From assembly GCA_963848175.1 (NCBI GenBank), contig CAWKCO010000007.1:62001-126000 (forward strand): a stretch of DNA of 64,000 nt, given 5' to 3'. The notes beneath the pieces are model-generated. The model was not told where the DNA came from and ran no database searches. It worked only from the letters and a program-made list of their open reading frames with translations. This DNA is from JAMZMI01 sp963848175. Lineage in GTDB: Bacteria > Bacteroidota > Bacteroidia > Cytophagales > Cyclobacteriaceae. A program made the translations under genes and the position numbers. Of the stretch, positions 52,394 through 62,026 are shown one piece after another; the first letter of the stretch is position 1, and every line of letters begins with the position of its first letter.

Positions 52394-52421
52394 TTATCAA
52401 CTTATCCACAAGTTATTGACA
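52394..52421. promoter_or_regulatory. cluster of three DnaA-box-like nonamers
   Basis: TTATCAACT (52394-52402), perfect TTATCCACA (52402-52410) and TTATTGACA (52413-52421) lie in one orientation, starts 8 and 11 bases apart. No dnaA gene or AT-rich unwinding region is near, so a replication origin is unlikely; a DnaA-regulated site is possible. Confidence 0.4.
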
Positions 52422-52457
52422 TGAAAAAAGCGAAATTTCGGTTTTGCTTTTTTCATG
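52420..52457 (-). terminator. terminator after the M23 peptidase gene
   Basis: CATGAAAAAAGC (52420-52431) and GCTTTTTTCATG (52446-52457) are perfect 12-bp arms with an inner AAA/TTT pairing. It lies 14 bases past the M23 stop and upstream of the CapA-like gene, on their shared minus strand. Confidence 0.8.
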
Positions 52458-52470
52458 TCTTTTGAAAATC

Positions 52471-53457
52471 TTATTCGTAAGATCCGAATGCTTGATTTTC
52501 TATTGATGACAAACGAAGAACTTCTTCATATTCTTCAGGGTCAATGTCCAAATAGAAATAATGAACAGGATTCGCAGGTTTTTTATTTACATGAACCTCA
52601 TAATGCAAGTGAGGAGCTGTTGATTTTCCAGAGTTTCCACTATATGCGATTTGTTCGCCGCGTTTCACTTTCTGACCTTCTTTTACCAAAAAGCCATTTA
52701 AGTGGGCATATTTGGTTTTGTACCCAAAGCCATGATCAATTTCGATTTGTTTTCCATATCCAGTAAAACTTGATCTCACGAGACTTACTTTTCCATCCCC
52801 CGTAGCGTAAATTGGAGAGCCTTTTGGTAATGAGAAATCTACTCCATGATGAGGACGTCTTATTTTTAGAATTGGGTCAATGCGATAGCCAAATCCACTA
52901 GATAGCCGTCTAAGTTCTTTTTTAGAAACTGGTGGTATTGCGGGAAGTGAAGCCAAAAGCAATTCTTTGTTTCTGGCCATTTCCATGATGTCATCGTACG
53001 ACTTAGTCTGGATGTACATTTGTTTTTTGAGCTTATCAAGTTTTTGATAGTTACTCAAAATGGCATCTTCATTTTTTAATTTTTGACCTAAAAGCTCTTT
53101 GTAGCGGTTGCTTCCTCCAAATCCTACGGAGCGTACTTCTTCAGGTATTGGTTCTACCCCTAGAATGATTCGGTAAATATTGTCATCTCGTTCTTGAAGT
53201 GAGTTAAGCATTTCTGCCGTGTAATCAACCTCTTTTTTCAGGAGGTCATGATAGATTTTTAACTCTTCGTTTTCTTTTCGGAGAAGCGCTTCTTCGGGTG
53301 ATTCGAAATAGACGATGTACACGAAGGTGATGCCCGTTGCTAAGATCATTGCTAGCACGAAGAACCCCAAACTATTCAGAATAATGTCCCATGTAGACAC
53401 ACGAATACGCTCGTATCTGCAAGACTCTGTGTCGTAATAGTACTTAATCCTTGCCAT
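52471..53457 (-). CDS. M23-family peptidoglycan endopeptidase, membrane anchored
   Basis: 328 residues. A cytoplasmic start (MARIKYYYDTESCRYERIRV), one transmembrane helix (about 27-50), a coiled coil (LRKENEELKIYHDLLKKEV) and a C-terminal LytM/M23 domain. Zinc ligands are visible in HHGVDFSLPKGSP, KTKYAHLNG and HLHYEVHV. It would cut or remodel peptidoglycan; the N-terminus and coil resemble the NlpD/EnvC-like activators common beside alaS in Bacteroidota. It is divergent from alaS, sharing a 125-base spacer. Confidence 0.9.
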   Translation of the reverse strand: MARIKYYYDTESCRYERIRVSTWDIILNSLGFFVLAMILATGITFVYIVYFESPEEALLRKENEELKIYHDLLKKEVDYTAEMLNSLQERDDNIYRIILGVEPIPEEVRSVGFGGSNRYKELLGQKLKNEDAILSNYQKLDKLKKQMYIQTKSYDDIMEMARNKELLLASLPAIPPVSKKELRRLSSGFGYRIDPILKIRRPHHGVDFSLPKGSPIYATGDGKVSLVRSSFTGYGKQIEIDHGFGYKTKYAHLNGFLVKEGQKVKRGEQIAYSGNSGKSTAPHLHYEVHVNKKPANPVHYFYLDIDPEEYEEVLRLSSIENQAFGSYE

Positions 53458-53582
53458 TAATCGTTTTTAAGTAAATTCAAGTAGTTTTGCCTGCTGATTG
53501 CAAAATTCAATCATCAAATTTCGTCTTTTATTCATTCAAAACCAAATATTGTTAGCTAATAAGCTAATTATCAGCACGTTAC

Positions 53583-56222
53583 ATGGAGGCAAAAGTTGTT
53601 AGGCAGAAGTTTTTAGAATTCTTCGAATCGAAAGGACACAAAGTGGTATCATCGGCTCCAATAGTGGTTCAAAATGACCCGTCGTTGATGTTTACCAATG
53701 CGGGGATGAACCAATTCAAAGATTATTTTTTAGGAAATAAACCAGCCGAGTTCTCGCGAATTGCAGATACACAAAAGTGTTTGAGGGTGTCAGGAAAGCA
53801 CAATGACTTGGAAGAGGTAGGGTTTGACACCTACCATCACACCATGTTTGAAATGCTAGGTAATTGGTCTTTTGGAGATTATTTTAAAAAGGAAGCCATT
53901 GCTTGGGCATGGGAGCTTTTGACAGACGTATACGGGCTACCACAAGATAGAATGTACGCCACCATATTTGAGGGAGATGCCTCCGAAGATTTGGCCAAGG
54001 ATGAAGAGGCTAAAGAGATGTGGAAGCAATTTTTGCCTGAAGAGCGAATCTTGAATGGCAACAAAAAAGACAATTTCTGGGAAATGGGTGAGACTGGCCC
54101 ATGTGGCCCCTGCTCGGAAATTCACATAGACCTTCGCCCTGAAGCGGAAAGACAGAAGGTGTCTGGGGCTACATTAGTCAATCAAGATAATCCTCTGGTA
54201 ATTGAAATTTGGAACCTTGTTTTTATTCAGTTTAATAGACTGGCTGATGGTTCGCTGAAGAACCTGCCACAAAAACATGTAGACACAGGAATGGGCTTTG
54301 AGCGTCTTGTGATGGCCATCCAAGGCAAACAGAGTAACTACGATTCGGATGTTTTCACGCCTATGATCCAACTGATTGCGGACAAGGCGGGTGTAGAATA
54401 CGGTACTGACGATAAAATTAATGTAGCCGTTCGTGTGATTGCAGATCACATCAGAGCCATTTCTTTCACTATTGCTGATGGACAGTTGCCTAGCAACGCC
54501 AAGGCTGGGTACGTGATAAGACGGATATTGAGAAGAGCGGTGCGCTACGGATACACCTTCCTTGGTTTTCAAGAGCCGACATTGTATAGTCTCGTGGGGC
54601 TATTGGCTGAGCAGTTCAAGGATGTTTTTCCTGAATTGGAGGCACAAAAAGATTTTGTGGCCAAAGTGATCAAAGAAGAAGAGGCTTCTTTTCTACGCAC
54701 TTTGGAGAAAGGCTTGAAGCGCTTTGAAGTAATCAAATCAGAAACTGAAGGTAAAACGGTGAACGGAGCTGTGGCTTTTGAGCTGTATGATACTTACGGC
54801 TTTCCTTTGGATTTAACTTCTCTCATCGCACGAGAAAATGGTTTGGAAATAGATGAAGCAGGCTTCAAAGCGGAGATGACCAAGCAGAAGGAGCGTTCGA
54901 AAAGCGCAGCACAGAAATCTGCTGGTGATTGGATAGAAATAGAAGAAGGTGCTGATGCATCAGACTTTTTAGGCTATGATCAGGTGGAGAGCGAGTCAAA
55001 AATCACCAGATACCGTGAAGTGAATCAAAACGGTAAGATTTTTTATCAATTGGTGCTTGACAGAACTCCATTTTATGGAGAAAGTGGAGGTCAGGTTGGT
55101 GATGCAGGTTACTTTGATTTTGGGACAGAAAAGTTGGAAATTTTTGATACGAAACGGGAAAATGACCTGATCGTTCATTATGCTAAAAAACTACCTACAA
55201 CTTTAGATCAGCCTTTCACGGCAGTGGTCAATTTGAAAAAAAGGAGACTTACAGAGAATAATCACAGTTGCACTCACTTGCTTCATTCGGCACTCAGAAG
55301 TGTATTGGGAGACCATGTGCAGCAAAAGGGTTCATTAGTCAATGAAAAAGTGCTAAGGTTCGACTTTTCACACTTTGCTAAAGTGACAGAGGAGCAGATT
55401 CAGGAAATTGAGCGCATTGTAAATGAAAAGGTTCGAGAAAATATCAAATTGGACGAGCGCAGAAATGTGCCAATAGATGAGGCCAAGTCTCTAGGAGCCA
55501 TGGCTTTGTTTGGTGAAAAATATGGTGATTTTGTTCGTGTCATCACTTTTGATCGTGAGTATTCGGTGGAGCTTTGTGGAGGAACACACGTACCAGCCAC
55601 AGGAGCCATAGGCCAATTTAAAATAATAAGTGAAAGCTCAGTAGCAGCTGGGGTTCGTAGGATTGAGGCTATCACTGCTGAAAGAGCAGAAGCTCATGTC
55701 AATAGTGAAATAGCGCTATTGACACAGGTGAAAGAGCTTTTAAAGAACCCTAAAGATCCGATTAAAGCAATTCAAGCTTTGATTGAAGAAAGAGCTCAGC
55801 TTCAGAAAGATATTGAGGTCATTAATCAAGAGAAAGCCAAAGGACTAAAACAAGAGTTGGTAAAAGCCGCGGCAAAGTGCGGAGAGAGTCAAGTGATCTT
55901 AAAAGAGGTTTCTTTGCCAAACGCGGAGGTGCTAAAACAGCTTTCTTTTGAATTAAAAAATGAAATAACTGGTCTAGTTCTAATTCTTGCTGCAAATTTG
56001 GAAGGCAAGCCGATGCTCAGCGTGATGGTAGACGAGGAACTGGTGCAGGAGAAAGGGCTCAATGCCTCAGAGATTGTTAGGGCAATGTCCAAAGAGATTC
56101 AAGGCGGAGGTGGTGGTCAGCCATTTTATGCTACGGCAGGAGGTAAGGATGTTGCAGGCTTGTCTAAGGCGCTGGAAGTGGCAAAAGGAATAATTGAAGA
56201 AAAATTGAATACCAAATTATAA
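53583..56222 (+). CDS. alaS: alanyl-tRNA synthetase
   Basis: 879 residues, normal length. Class II core (MEAKVVRQKFLEFFESKGHKVV, SLMFTNAGMNQFKDYFLGN, NDLEEVGFDTYHHTMFEMLGNW), editing domain (NNHSCTHLLHSALR and ELCGGTHVPATGAIGQFK, zinc-ligand pattern) and the C-Ala domain with a glycine-rich IQGGGGGQPFYATAGG at the end. It charges tRNA-Ala and removes misacylated serine and glycine. The gene ends with TAA directly before the gatB ATG at 56223, so they are co-transcribed. Confidence 0.97.
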   Translation: MEAKVVRQKFLEFFESKGHKVVSSAPIVVQNDPSLMFTNAGMNQFKDYFLGNKPAEFSRIADTQKCLRVSGKHNDLEEVGFDTYHHTMFEMLGNWSFGDYFKKEAIAWAWELLTDVYGLPQDRMYATIFEGDASEDLAKDEEAKEMWKQFLPEERILNGNKKDNFWEMGETGPCGPCSEIHIDLRPEAERQKVSGATLVNQDNPLVIEIWNLVFIQFNRLADGSLKNLPQKHVDTGMGFERLVMAIQGKQSNYDSDVFTPMIQLIADKAGVEYGTDDKINVAVRVIADHIRAISFTIADGQLPSNAKAGYVIRRILRRAVRYGYTFLGFQEPTLYSLVGLLAEQFKDVFPELEAQKDFVAKVIKEEEASFLRTLEKGLKRFEVIKSETEGKTVNGAVAFELYDTYGFPLDLTSLIARENGLEIDEAGFKAEMTKQKERSKSAAQKSAGDWIEIEEGADASDFLGYDQVESESKITRYREVNQNGKIFYQLVLDRTPFYGESGGQVGDAGYFDFGTEKLEIFDTKRENDLIVHYAKKLPTTLDQPFTAVVNLKKRRLTENNHSCTHLLHSALRSVLGDHVQQKGSLVNEKVLRFDFSHFAKVTEEQIQEIERIVNEKVRENIKLDERRNVPIDEAKSLGAMALFGEKYGDFVRVITFDREYSVELCGGTHVPATGAIGQFKIISESSVAAGVRRIEAITAERAEAHVNSEIALLTQVKELLKNPKDPIKAIQALIEERAQLQKDIEVINQEKAKGLKQELVKAAAKCGESQVILKEVSLPNAEVLKQLSFELKNEITGLVLILAANLEGKPMLSVMVDEELVQEKGLNASEIVRAMSKEIQGGGGGQPFYATAGGKDVAGLSKALEVAKGIIEEKLNTKL

Positions 56223-57680
56223 ATGGTTTCTAAAGAAATAAGATCAAAATATCAGGTGGTAGTGGGGCTAGAGGTGCATGCCCAGTTGATGACCGAGTCG
56301 AAAATATTTTCTGGAGATGGCAACGCTTTTGGAGATACACCGAATACCAATATCAGTGCTGTTTCTTTAGGCCATCCAGGTGTAATGCCCAAGCTCAATA
56401 AGAAGGCTGTAGAGTTAGCCATTCGCATGGGGCTCGCATGTAATTGCGAGATTACACGTTTTGGATATTTTGACAGAAAGAATTATTTCTACCCTGACCT
56501 ACCCAAAGGCTATCAAATGACTCAGGATAAAACCCCGATCTGCATTGGAGGGACTGTTCCGATAGAGGGCATAAAGAATCAAACAAGCGTAAAACTCAAT
56601 CGCATTCATTTAGAAGAAGATGCAGGGAAATCTATTCACGTAGATGGTCAGCCTGATTCATTGATTGACCTTAATAGAGCGGGTGTGCCGTTGATTGAAA
56701 TTGTAACTGAGCCAGAAATCTATTCTAGTGAAGCTGCAGGAGCATTTTTGACGGAAGTCAGAAGGCTGGTAAGATATCTTAATGTATGTGACGGCAACAT
56801 GGAGCAAGGATCGTTGCGTTGTGATGCCAATGTCTCCGTGAGGCTTGTAGAAGCGACTGAGCTTGGAAAAAAGGTTGAAGTAAAAAACATGAATTCAATC
56901 AAGAATGTAATCAAGGCTATTGACCATGAGGTTCAGCGTCAGATTCATTTGATTGAAACGGGCAAGGCAATTATTTCGGAAACACGAACATTCAATCCTG
57001 ATTCTGGAAAAACGTCTGGTATGCGTACGAAGGAAGAATTGAATGATTATCGTTATTTTCCTGAGCCAGATTTGAGTCCATTGCAAGTGAGTGAAGAATG
57101 GCTTGCTGAGATCAAATCAAATATGCCAGAGTTGCCTTCAGAAATGAAGGAAAGGTTCAAAAAACAATACGGACTCAAGGAGTATGATGCTGCTGTATTG
57201 ACAGATCAGAGAGATTTGGCCTATTTGTTTGACGGGTTGTGCAATGAAACCAAAAACTATAAAGCTGTAGCCAACTGGCTGATGGGGCCTGTAAAGTCTT
57301 ACATCAATGAGCATGGTATTACATTCGGAGATCTGCCAATTGAGCCTATTCAAATTGTGAATGTGATCGATTTGATAGATGCTGGCAAGGTGAGCTTCAC
57401 TGCTGCAAGTCAGCAATTGCTTCCATACCTTTTTGAGCATCCAGAAGAAAATGCATTGCATTCGGCAGAGTTGTTGAATATTATTCAAGATTCTGATAGC
57501 GACAATATTCAGACGATTATTGATGAAATTTTGGCTAGTAATGCAGATAAGGTGAAAGCTTATAGAAGTGGAAAAAAGGGATTGTTGGGTATGTTTATGG
57601 GAGAAATGATGAAGAAAACCCAAGGAAAAGCAGACCCCAAAATTGCGAGTCAGTTATTACGTGAATCATTAGAAGGTTAA
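56223..57680 (+). CDS. gatB: aspartyl/glutamyl-tRNA amidotransferase subunit B
   Basis: 485 residues. VVVGLEVHAQLMTESKIFSGD, GHPGVMPKLNKKAVE, NYFYPDLPKGYQMTQ, LNRIHLEEDAGKSIH, RAGVPLIEIVTEPE and a C-terminal YqeY-like tail (AYRSGKKGLLGMFMGEMMK, then KIASQLLRESL). GatB with GatA and GatC forms Gln-tRNA or Asn-tRNA by amidation; GatA and GatC are not in this window. It is fused by transcription to alaS with no gap. Confidence 0.96.
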   Translation: MVSKEIRSKYQVVVGLEVHAQLMTESKIFSGDGNAFGDTPNTNISAVSLGHPGVMPKLNKKAVELAIRMGLACNCEITRFGYFDRKNYFYPDLPKGYQMTQDKTPICIGGTVPIEGIKNQTSVKLNRIHLEEDAGKSIHVDGQPDSLIDLNRAGVPLIEIVTEPEIYSSEAAGAFLTEVRRLVRYLNVCDGNMEQGSLRCDANVSVRLVEATELGKKVEVKNMNSIKNVIKAIDHEVQRQIHLIETGKAIISETRTFNPDSGKTSGMRTKEELNDYRYFPEPDLSPLQVSEEWLAEIKSNMPELPSEMKERFKKQYGLKEYDAAVLTDQRDLAYLFDGLCNETKNYKAVANWLMGPVKSYINEHGITFGDLPIEPIQIVNVIDLIDAGKVSFTAASQQLLPYLFEHPEENALHSAELLNIIQDSDSDNIQTIIDEILASNADKVKAYRSGKKGLLGMFMGEMMKKTQGKADPKIASQLLRESLEG

Positions 57681-57699
57681 AATTTTAGATTTGGATCAA

Positions 57700-58815
57700 A
57701 TGAAAAGTATCTTTCAAATTTTAGGTATTGCAGCTTTTGCAGCGTTGTTTTCTTGCAGCGATGTAGAGAAAGGTGGAATAAGAGTTGTAGGGCAAGTTGA
57801 TAATCCGGTCGCTGATCAGCTGGTAGTTCTCAATATTTACACAGAGAAGGGGCCACAGCCAATTGATACAATCAATATAACCGAAGGAGGGGCTTTTGAT
57901 GTTCGAGTTCCTGTAGAAGAACCTTCATTTTACAATCTCAATTTCTACGATAAAAAGTATGTCAATTTCATTTTGGATGGGACAGAAAAGAAAGTAGAAA
58001 TAGCTGTAGATATTGCTGATCCCAAAGCTCAGCCAGAAATTACAGGATCTCCTCAGACTGAACATATCAAGGTTTTTGACAATTTGGTTAAAAACATGAA
58101 AGAAGACCAACAAACTATCAACACTCAGGGCGCAGAAGCTAAGCGTTCAGGAAATGAAGCCGAGATTCAAGCACTTACTGACGAGTATTTGACGTTGTTG
58201 GATAATTTTTATGTAGACCTAAAATCTTATGCCAACAAGATTAAGCCTTCATTGGCTGTTTTTTATGGTATCAGTTCTTTGAACCCAGAAGATCATTTTG
58301 AATTTTACGATAGCTTAGCCATTTATTATAGTGAAAACCTGCCTAAGCACATGTTCACTAAAGACTTGGTATCGAGAGTTGAGAGCCTAAAAGGATTGGT
58401 AGAAGGTGCCACAGCACCAGAAATTTCGCTTCCTAGTCCTAGCGGAGAGATAATTACTTTGAGTTCTCTAAGAGGCAACTATGTTTTGATCGATTTTTGG
58501 GCAGCTTGGTGCAAACCTTGTCGCATGGAAAACCCAAATGTAGTAAGAGTGTACAATCAGTATAAGGATAAGAATTTTGAGATTTTGGGTGTCTCTTTGG
58601 ATAGAGAGAAGGAAGCATGGGTAAATGCTATTGCCGCTGATGGCTTGATATGGAAGCATGTTTCTGATTTAAAGTATTTCAACTCCGAAGCAGCTTCAGC
58701 CTATAAAATCAACTCTATTCCTGCCACATATCTGATTAATCCAGATGGAAAAATCATTGCCAAGGGACTAAGAGGGCCTAGCCTAGAGAAAAAGCTTCAA
58801 GAAATATTCGATTAA
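57700..58815 (+). CDS. TlpA-family thioredoxin lipoprotein with DUF4369 domain
   Basis: 371 residues from the ATG at 57700 (a TTG at 57691 would add 3 residues). The SpII signal MKSIFQILGIAAFAALFSC (cysteine 19) is followed by a DUF4369 beta domain (GIRVVGQVDNPVADQLVVLNIY), a helical linker and a thioredoxin fold with FWAAWCKPCRMENPNVVRVYN (WCKPC centre) and the cis-proline region NSIPATYLINPDG. Such proteins handle disulfide chemistry in the periplasm of Bacteroidota. It follows gatB by 19 bases. Confidence 0.92.
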   Translation: MKSIFQILGIAAFAALFSCSDVEKGGIRVVGQVDNPVADQLVVLNIYTEKGPQPIDTINITEGGAFDVRVPVEEPSFYNLNFYDKKYVNFILDGTEKKVEIAVDIADPKAQPEITGSPQTEHIKVFDNLVKNMKEDQQTINTQGAEAKRSGNEAEIQALTDEYLTLLDNFYVDLKSYANKIKPSLAVFYGISSLNPEDHFEFYDSLAIYYSENLPKHMFTKDLVSRVESLKGLVEGATAPEISLPSPSGEIITLSSLRGNYVLIDFWAAWCKPCRMENPNVVRVYNQYKDKNFEILGVSLDREKEAWVNAIAADGLIWKHVSDLKYFNSEAASAYKINSIPATYLINPDGKIIAKGLRGPSLEKKLQEIFD

Positions 58816-58837
58816 GAACAAATCAATGAAATAACCT

Positions 58838-59833
58838 GTGCCTACCACCATAAAAGATATTGCAAGAGCCACAGGAGTATCAGTCTCCACTGTCTCTCGT
58901 ATCTTAAATGGAAAAAGCACTCAGAATAAAAACCTGATAGCGCTCGTTAAAGCGAAAGCTCTTGAGATGAACTATCAGGTAAATGCCGCTGCGGCTGGTT
59001 TACGAACTAATAAAACCCGCATGATCGGTATTGTGATGCCAGAAATCAATAATGATTTTTTTGCTGAAATACTTTCTGGAGTAGAGGAGGTGGTTGAAAG
59101 TGAAGGGTACAACCTGCTCATCTGCCAGTCACACGAATCAGCATCCAAAGAATTGAAGTTAATTGCCTCTCTCAACGCGTGTAATGTGGAAGGAATTCTG
59201 ATTGCGTCATCTATAGAGAGTCATTTTAGTGATGATTTGGAAAATGAATTCCAAATGATGGGGCGCAAGGTTGTTTACTTCGATAGAGTGCCTTCTCATT
59301 CAAAAAGCCCATTTATCACTGTAGATGATTTCAGTGGCACGCATCAAGTAACTGACCATCTCTTGGAAGCAGGGAGAAAGCGCTTTTTATATGTAGGTTA
59401 CAATCAAGTCTTGACAAACAATATTGAGAGACTTAGAGGGGTTCAAGAGGCTTTGGAATCTAAAAGTTTGAGACTTTTATCGGTTGTGTATGATCCCACT
59501 CAGGAACAATTGTTGAAAGAAATTGAAGCAGCTGGTGCGGATGCAATTGTGTGTTATAATGATTTGATTGCCGCAAAAATTCTTTCCTTTCTTAAGCAAG
59601 GAAACATTGCTGTTCCTCAGCAAATAGCCGTGACTGGTTTCGATAATAGAAATTTATGCGAGCTTGTATCCCCAACGCTCACGAGCGTGGATCATTCTAC
59701 GCGAGCCTTGGGCAAGGGAGCAGCTGAAATGTTATTTGAATGGCTGCACACAGACTCAAAAACAACTAACGTTGTACTGCCAGCGAAGCTGGTAGTACGA
59801 GAATCTTCAATAAATCTAAATAATGAATACTGA
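58838..59833 (+). CDS. LacI-family transcriptional regulator of the galactose unit
   Basis: 331 residues from a GTG at 58838. The helix-turn-helix reads TTIKDIARATGVSVSTVSRIL with hinge region YQVNAAAAGLRTNKT; the effector domain runs MIGIVMPEINNDFFAEI through VAVTG-like IAVTGFDNRNLCELVSPTLTSVDH and ends KLVVRESS. The first gene of a unit with galK, which it overlaps by 11 bases, followed by galE and an aldo/keto reductase. It probably responds to galactose or a derivative and controls its own operon. No operator was recognised upstream. Confidence 0.92.
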   Translation: MPTTIKDIARATGVSVSTVSRILNGKSTQNKNLIALVKAKALEMNYQVNAAAAGLRTNKTRMIGIVMPEINNDFFAEILSGVEEVVESEGYNLLICQSHESASKELKLIASLNACNVEGILIASSIESHFSDDLENEFQMMGRKVVYFDRVPSHSKSPFITVDDFSGTHQVTDHLLEAGRKRFLYVGYNQVLTNNIERLRGVQEALESKSLRLLSVVYDPTQEQLLKEIEAAGADAIVCYNDLIAAKILSFLKQGNIAVPQQIAVTGFDNRNLCELVSPTLTSVDHSTRALGKGAAEMLFEWLHTDSKTTNVVLPAKLVVRESSINLNNEY

Positions 59834-60971
59834 AAAATTAACCAGCGAGTTCAAACGTCTTTTTTCAACGGCCCCCTTGATGGTCTTTTCCCCAGGTCGC
59901 ATCAATTTTATCGGTGAGCATACTGATTATAATATGGGATATGTAATGCCGGCAGCTATAGATAAGGCTATATACATCGCTATTGCAAAATCCGAAACAG
60001 GGACATCAACGGTTAAGTCTTTAGATATGGGTGAAGAGATTACTTTTTCCGTAAATGATTTTCAGAAATCTGATAAGGGCTGGGCTAATTACATTCTAGG
60101 GGTAGTTCAGCAACTCATTCAGGACGACCATCAAATAGGGGAGATCAATGCCGTTTTTGGTGGGGATATTCCAATTGGATCTGGTTTGAGCTCATCAGCT
60201 GCACTAGAATGTGGTTTTTGCTATGGATTCAATGAGCTGTATGACTTAGGAATAGAACGTGTTCAAATTGCGAGATACGGTCAAGCGGCTGAAAATCAAT
60301 TTGTGGGAATGAACTGTGGTATAATGGATCAATTTGCCAGTGTAATGGGCAAGGAAGATCATGTGATGCTTTTGGATTGCAGGTCGCTGGAGAGAAAGTA
60401 TTTTCCAGTACAACCTGATAACTACACTGTAGTGCTTTGTAATTCAAATGTGAAACACAGTCTTGTAGATTCTGAATATAATGTGCGCCGACAGCAGTGT
60501 GAAGAAGGTGTTGGAATTTTGAAAAAGCATTTTCCTTCCATAGAATCCTTGCGAGATTTGACCATCTATCAACTTGAGGAGCATAAGTCGGATTTGAGCC
60601 CAGTGGTATACAGAAGATGCAAATACGTCATAGAAGAGAACGACCGTGTGATTGCTTTTTGTGATAGTTTGGTGAAAGCTGATACAGATCATCTTGGAAC
60701 ACTGCTCTATGCTGCGCATGATGGGTTACAGCATGAATATGAAGTGAGCTGTCCAGAGATAGATTTTATGGTGGATTATGCGAAAAAATCGGATAGTGTT
60801 ATTGGCTCAAGAATGATGGGGGGTGGCTTTGGAGGCTGCACCATTAATTTAATAAAACCTGGAAAAGAGAAAGATTATGTAGCCGGCTTAGAGGTGGCTT
60901 ACAAAAATGAGTTTGGTAAAGAGATGACTCCCTATTACCTCAAGGTGAGTCATGGTACAGCTAGCATTTAA
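59823..60971 (+). CDS. galK: galactokinase
   Basis: 382 residues of the GHMP kinase family: MVFSPGRINFIGEHTDYNMGYVMP near 20-43, GDIPIGSGLSSSAALECGF (ATP loop, about 115-133), GIMDQFASVMG and the C-terminal MMGGGFGGCTINL. It phosphorylates galactose at C1. Its ATG overlaps the LacI-family gene by 11 bases, so it depends on translation of the regulator. Together with galE it feeds galactose into UDP-sugars. Confidence 0.95.
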   Translation: MNTEKLTSEFKRLFSTAPLMVFSPGRINFIGEHTDYNMGYVMPAAIDKAIYIAIAKSETGTSTVKSLDMGEEITFSVNDFQKSDKGWANYILGVVQQLIQDDHQIGEINAVFGGDIPIGSGLSSSAALECGFCYGFNELYDLGIERVQIARYGQAAENQFVGMNCGIMDQFASVMGKEDHVMLLDCRSLERKYFPVQPDNYTVVLCNSNVKHSLVDSEYNVRRQQCEEGVGILKKHFPSIESLRDLTIYQLEEHKSDLSPVVYRRCKYVIEENDRVIAFCDSLVKADTDHLGTLLYAAHDGLQHEYEVSCPEIDFMVDYAKKSDSVIGSRMMGGGFGGCTINLIKPGKEKDYVAGLEVAYKNEFGKEMTPYYLKVSHGTASI

Positions 60972-61000
60972 TTTATTCCAATACTAAAAACAGAAAGAAT

Positions 61001-62020
61001 ATGAGCACAGTATTAGTTACGGGTGGAGTGGGATATATCGGCTCACATACGGCCGTGGAATTGATCAATGCAGGATATAACATAGTGATTGTAGATGATC
61101 TTTCCAATACGAAGATTGATTTGTATGAGGGCATTAAGGAGATTACGGGGAAGTCTCCAAAACTCTATCAGGGAGATTTGAAGGATGAGGCACTTGTAAA
61201 GAAGATATTCAATGAGAATAAAATTGATGCAACGATTCATTTTGCAGCAAGCAAGGCAGTAGGCGAGTCAGTTCAAAAACCGCTTCTCTATTATAAGAAT
61301 AATTTTTTGAGTTTGGTCAATATCTTAGAGGTATCTGTTGAAGTTGATTCACCGGTAGTTTTCTCATCTTCTTGTACGGTATATGGAAACCCGGATAAGC
61401 TGCCAGTCACAGAACAGACCCCTGTCAAACCAGCAGCTTCGCCTTATGGAAACACCAAACAAGTGGGAGAAGAAATTATCTCCGATACGGTACAAGCCAA
61501 TGAAGGGCTTAGTGCCATTGCATTAAGGTATTTCAACCCGATAGGTGCTCATGATTCAGCATTGATAGGAGAGTTGCCATTGGGTGTGCCGAGTAATTTG
61601 GTGCCTTTTTTACTTCAGGTGGCTGCAGGAGAGCGGGAAAGCCTGTCAGTCTATGGGGATGATTATAATACTCCTGATGGAACATGCATTAGAGATTATA
61701 TTCATGTAGTAGATGTTGCCAAAGCACATGTAGTCGCAGTGCGGAGACTCTTGGAACAGAAAACTAAACCGAGATATGAAGTATTTAACCTCGGTACAGG
61801 TCAAGGTAATAGCGTTTTGGAATTGATCCATTCTTTTGAGAAGGCCACTGGGGTCAAATTGAATTATAAGATCGTAGAGAGGAGGCCAGGAGATGTGGAG
61901 CAAATATATGCCGATACCACGTTTGCCAATGATGAACTAGGTTGGAAAACGGAATTGGGGTTAGAAGAAATGCTCCATTCTGCCTGGAATTGGCAGAAAA
62001 AACTATCTGAAATTAAATAA
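61001..62020 (+). CDS. galE: UDP-glucose 4-epimerase
   Basis: 339 residues of the extended SDR type: TGGVGYIGSHTAVELINAGY, VDDLSNT, HFAASKAVGES, SSSCTVYG, the catalytic SPYGNTKQVGEEI (tyrosine and lysine three apart), RYFNPIGAHDSALIGE and CIRDYIHVVDVAKAH. It interconverts UDP-galactose and UDP-glucose. It follows galK by 29 bases and precedes the reductase by 6. galT was not seen in the window, so galactose 1-phosphate uridyl transfer must be encoded elsewhere or replaced. Confidence 0.96.
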   Translation: MSTVLVTGGVGYIGSHTAVELINAGYNIVIVDDLSNTKIDLYEGIKEITGKSPKLYQGDLKDEALVKKIFNENKIDATIHFAASKAVGESVQKPLLYYKNNFLSLVNILEVSVEVDSPVVFSSSCTVYGNPDKLPVTEQTPVKPAASPYGNTKQVGEEIISDTVQANEGLSAIALRYFNPIGAHDSALIGELPLGVPSNLVPFLLQVAAGERESLSVYGDDYNTPDGTCIRDYIHVVDVAKAHVVAVRRLLEQKTKPRYEVFNLGTGQGNSVLELIHSFEKATGVKLNYKIVERRPGDVEQIYADTTFANDELGWKTELGLEEMLHSAWNWQKKLSEIK

Positions 62021-62026
62021 TATCAA

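Noticed and set aside
52394..52421. Chromosomal replication origin
   Set aside because: Only three box-like sites, no dnaA or dnaN near, and no AT-rich unwinding block.
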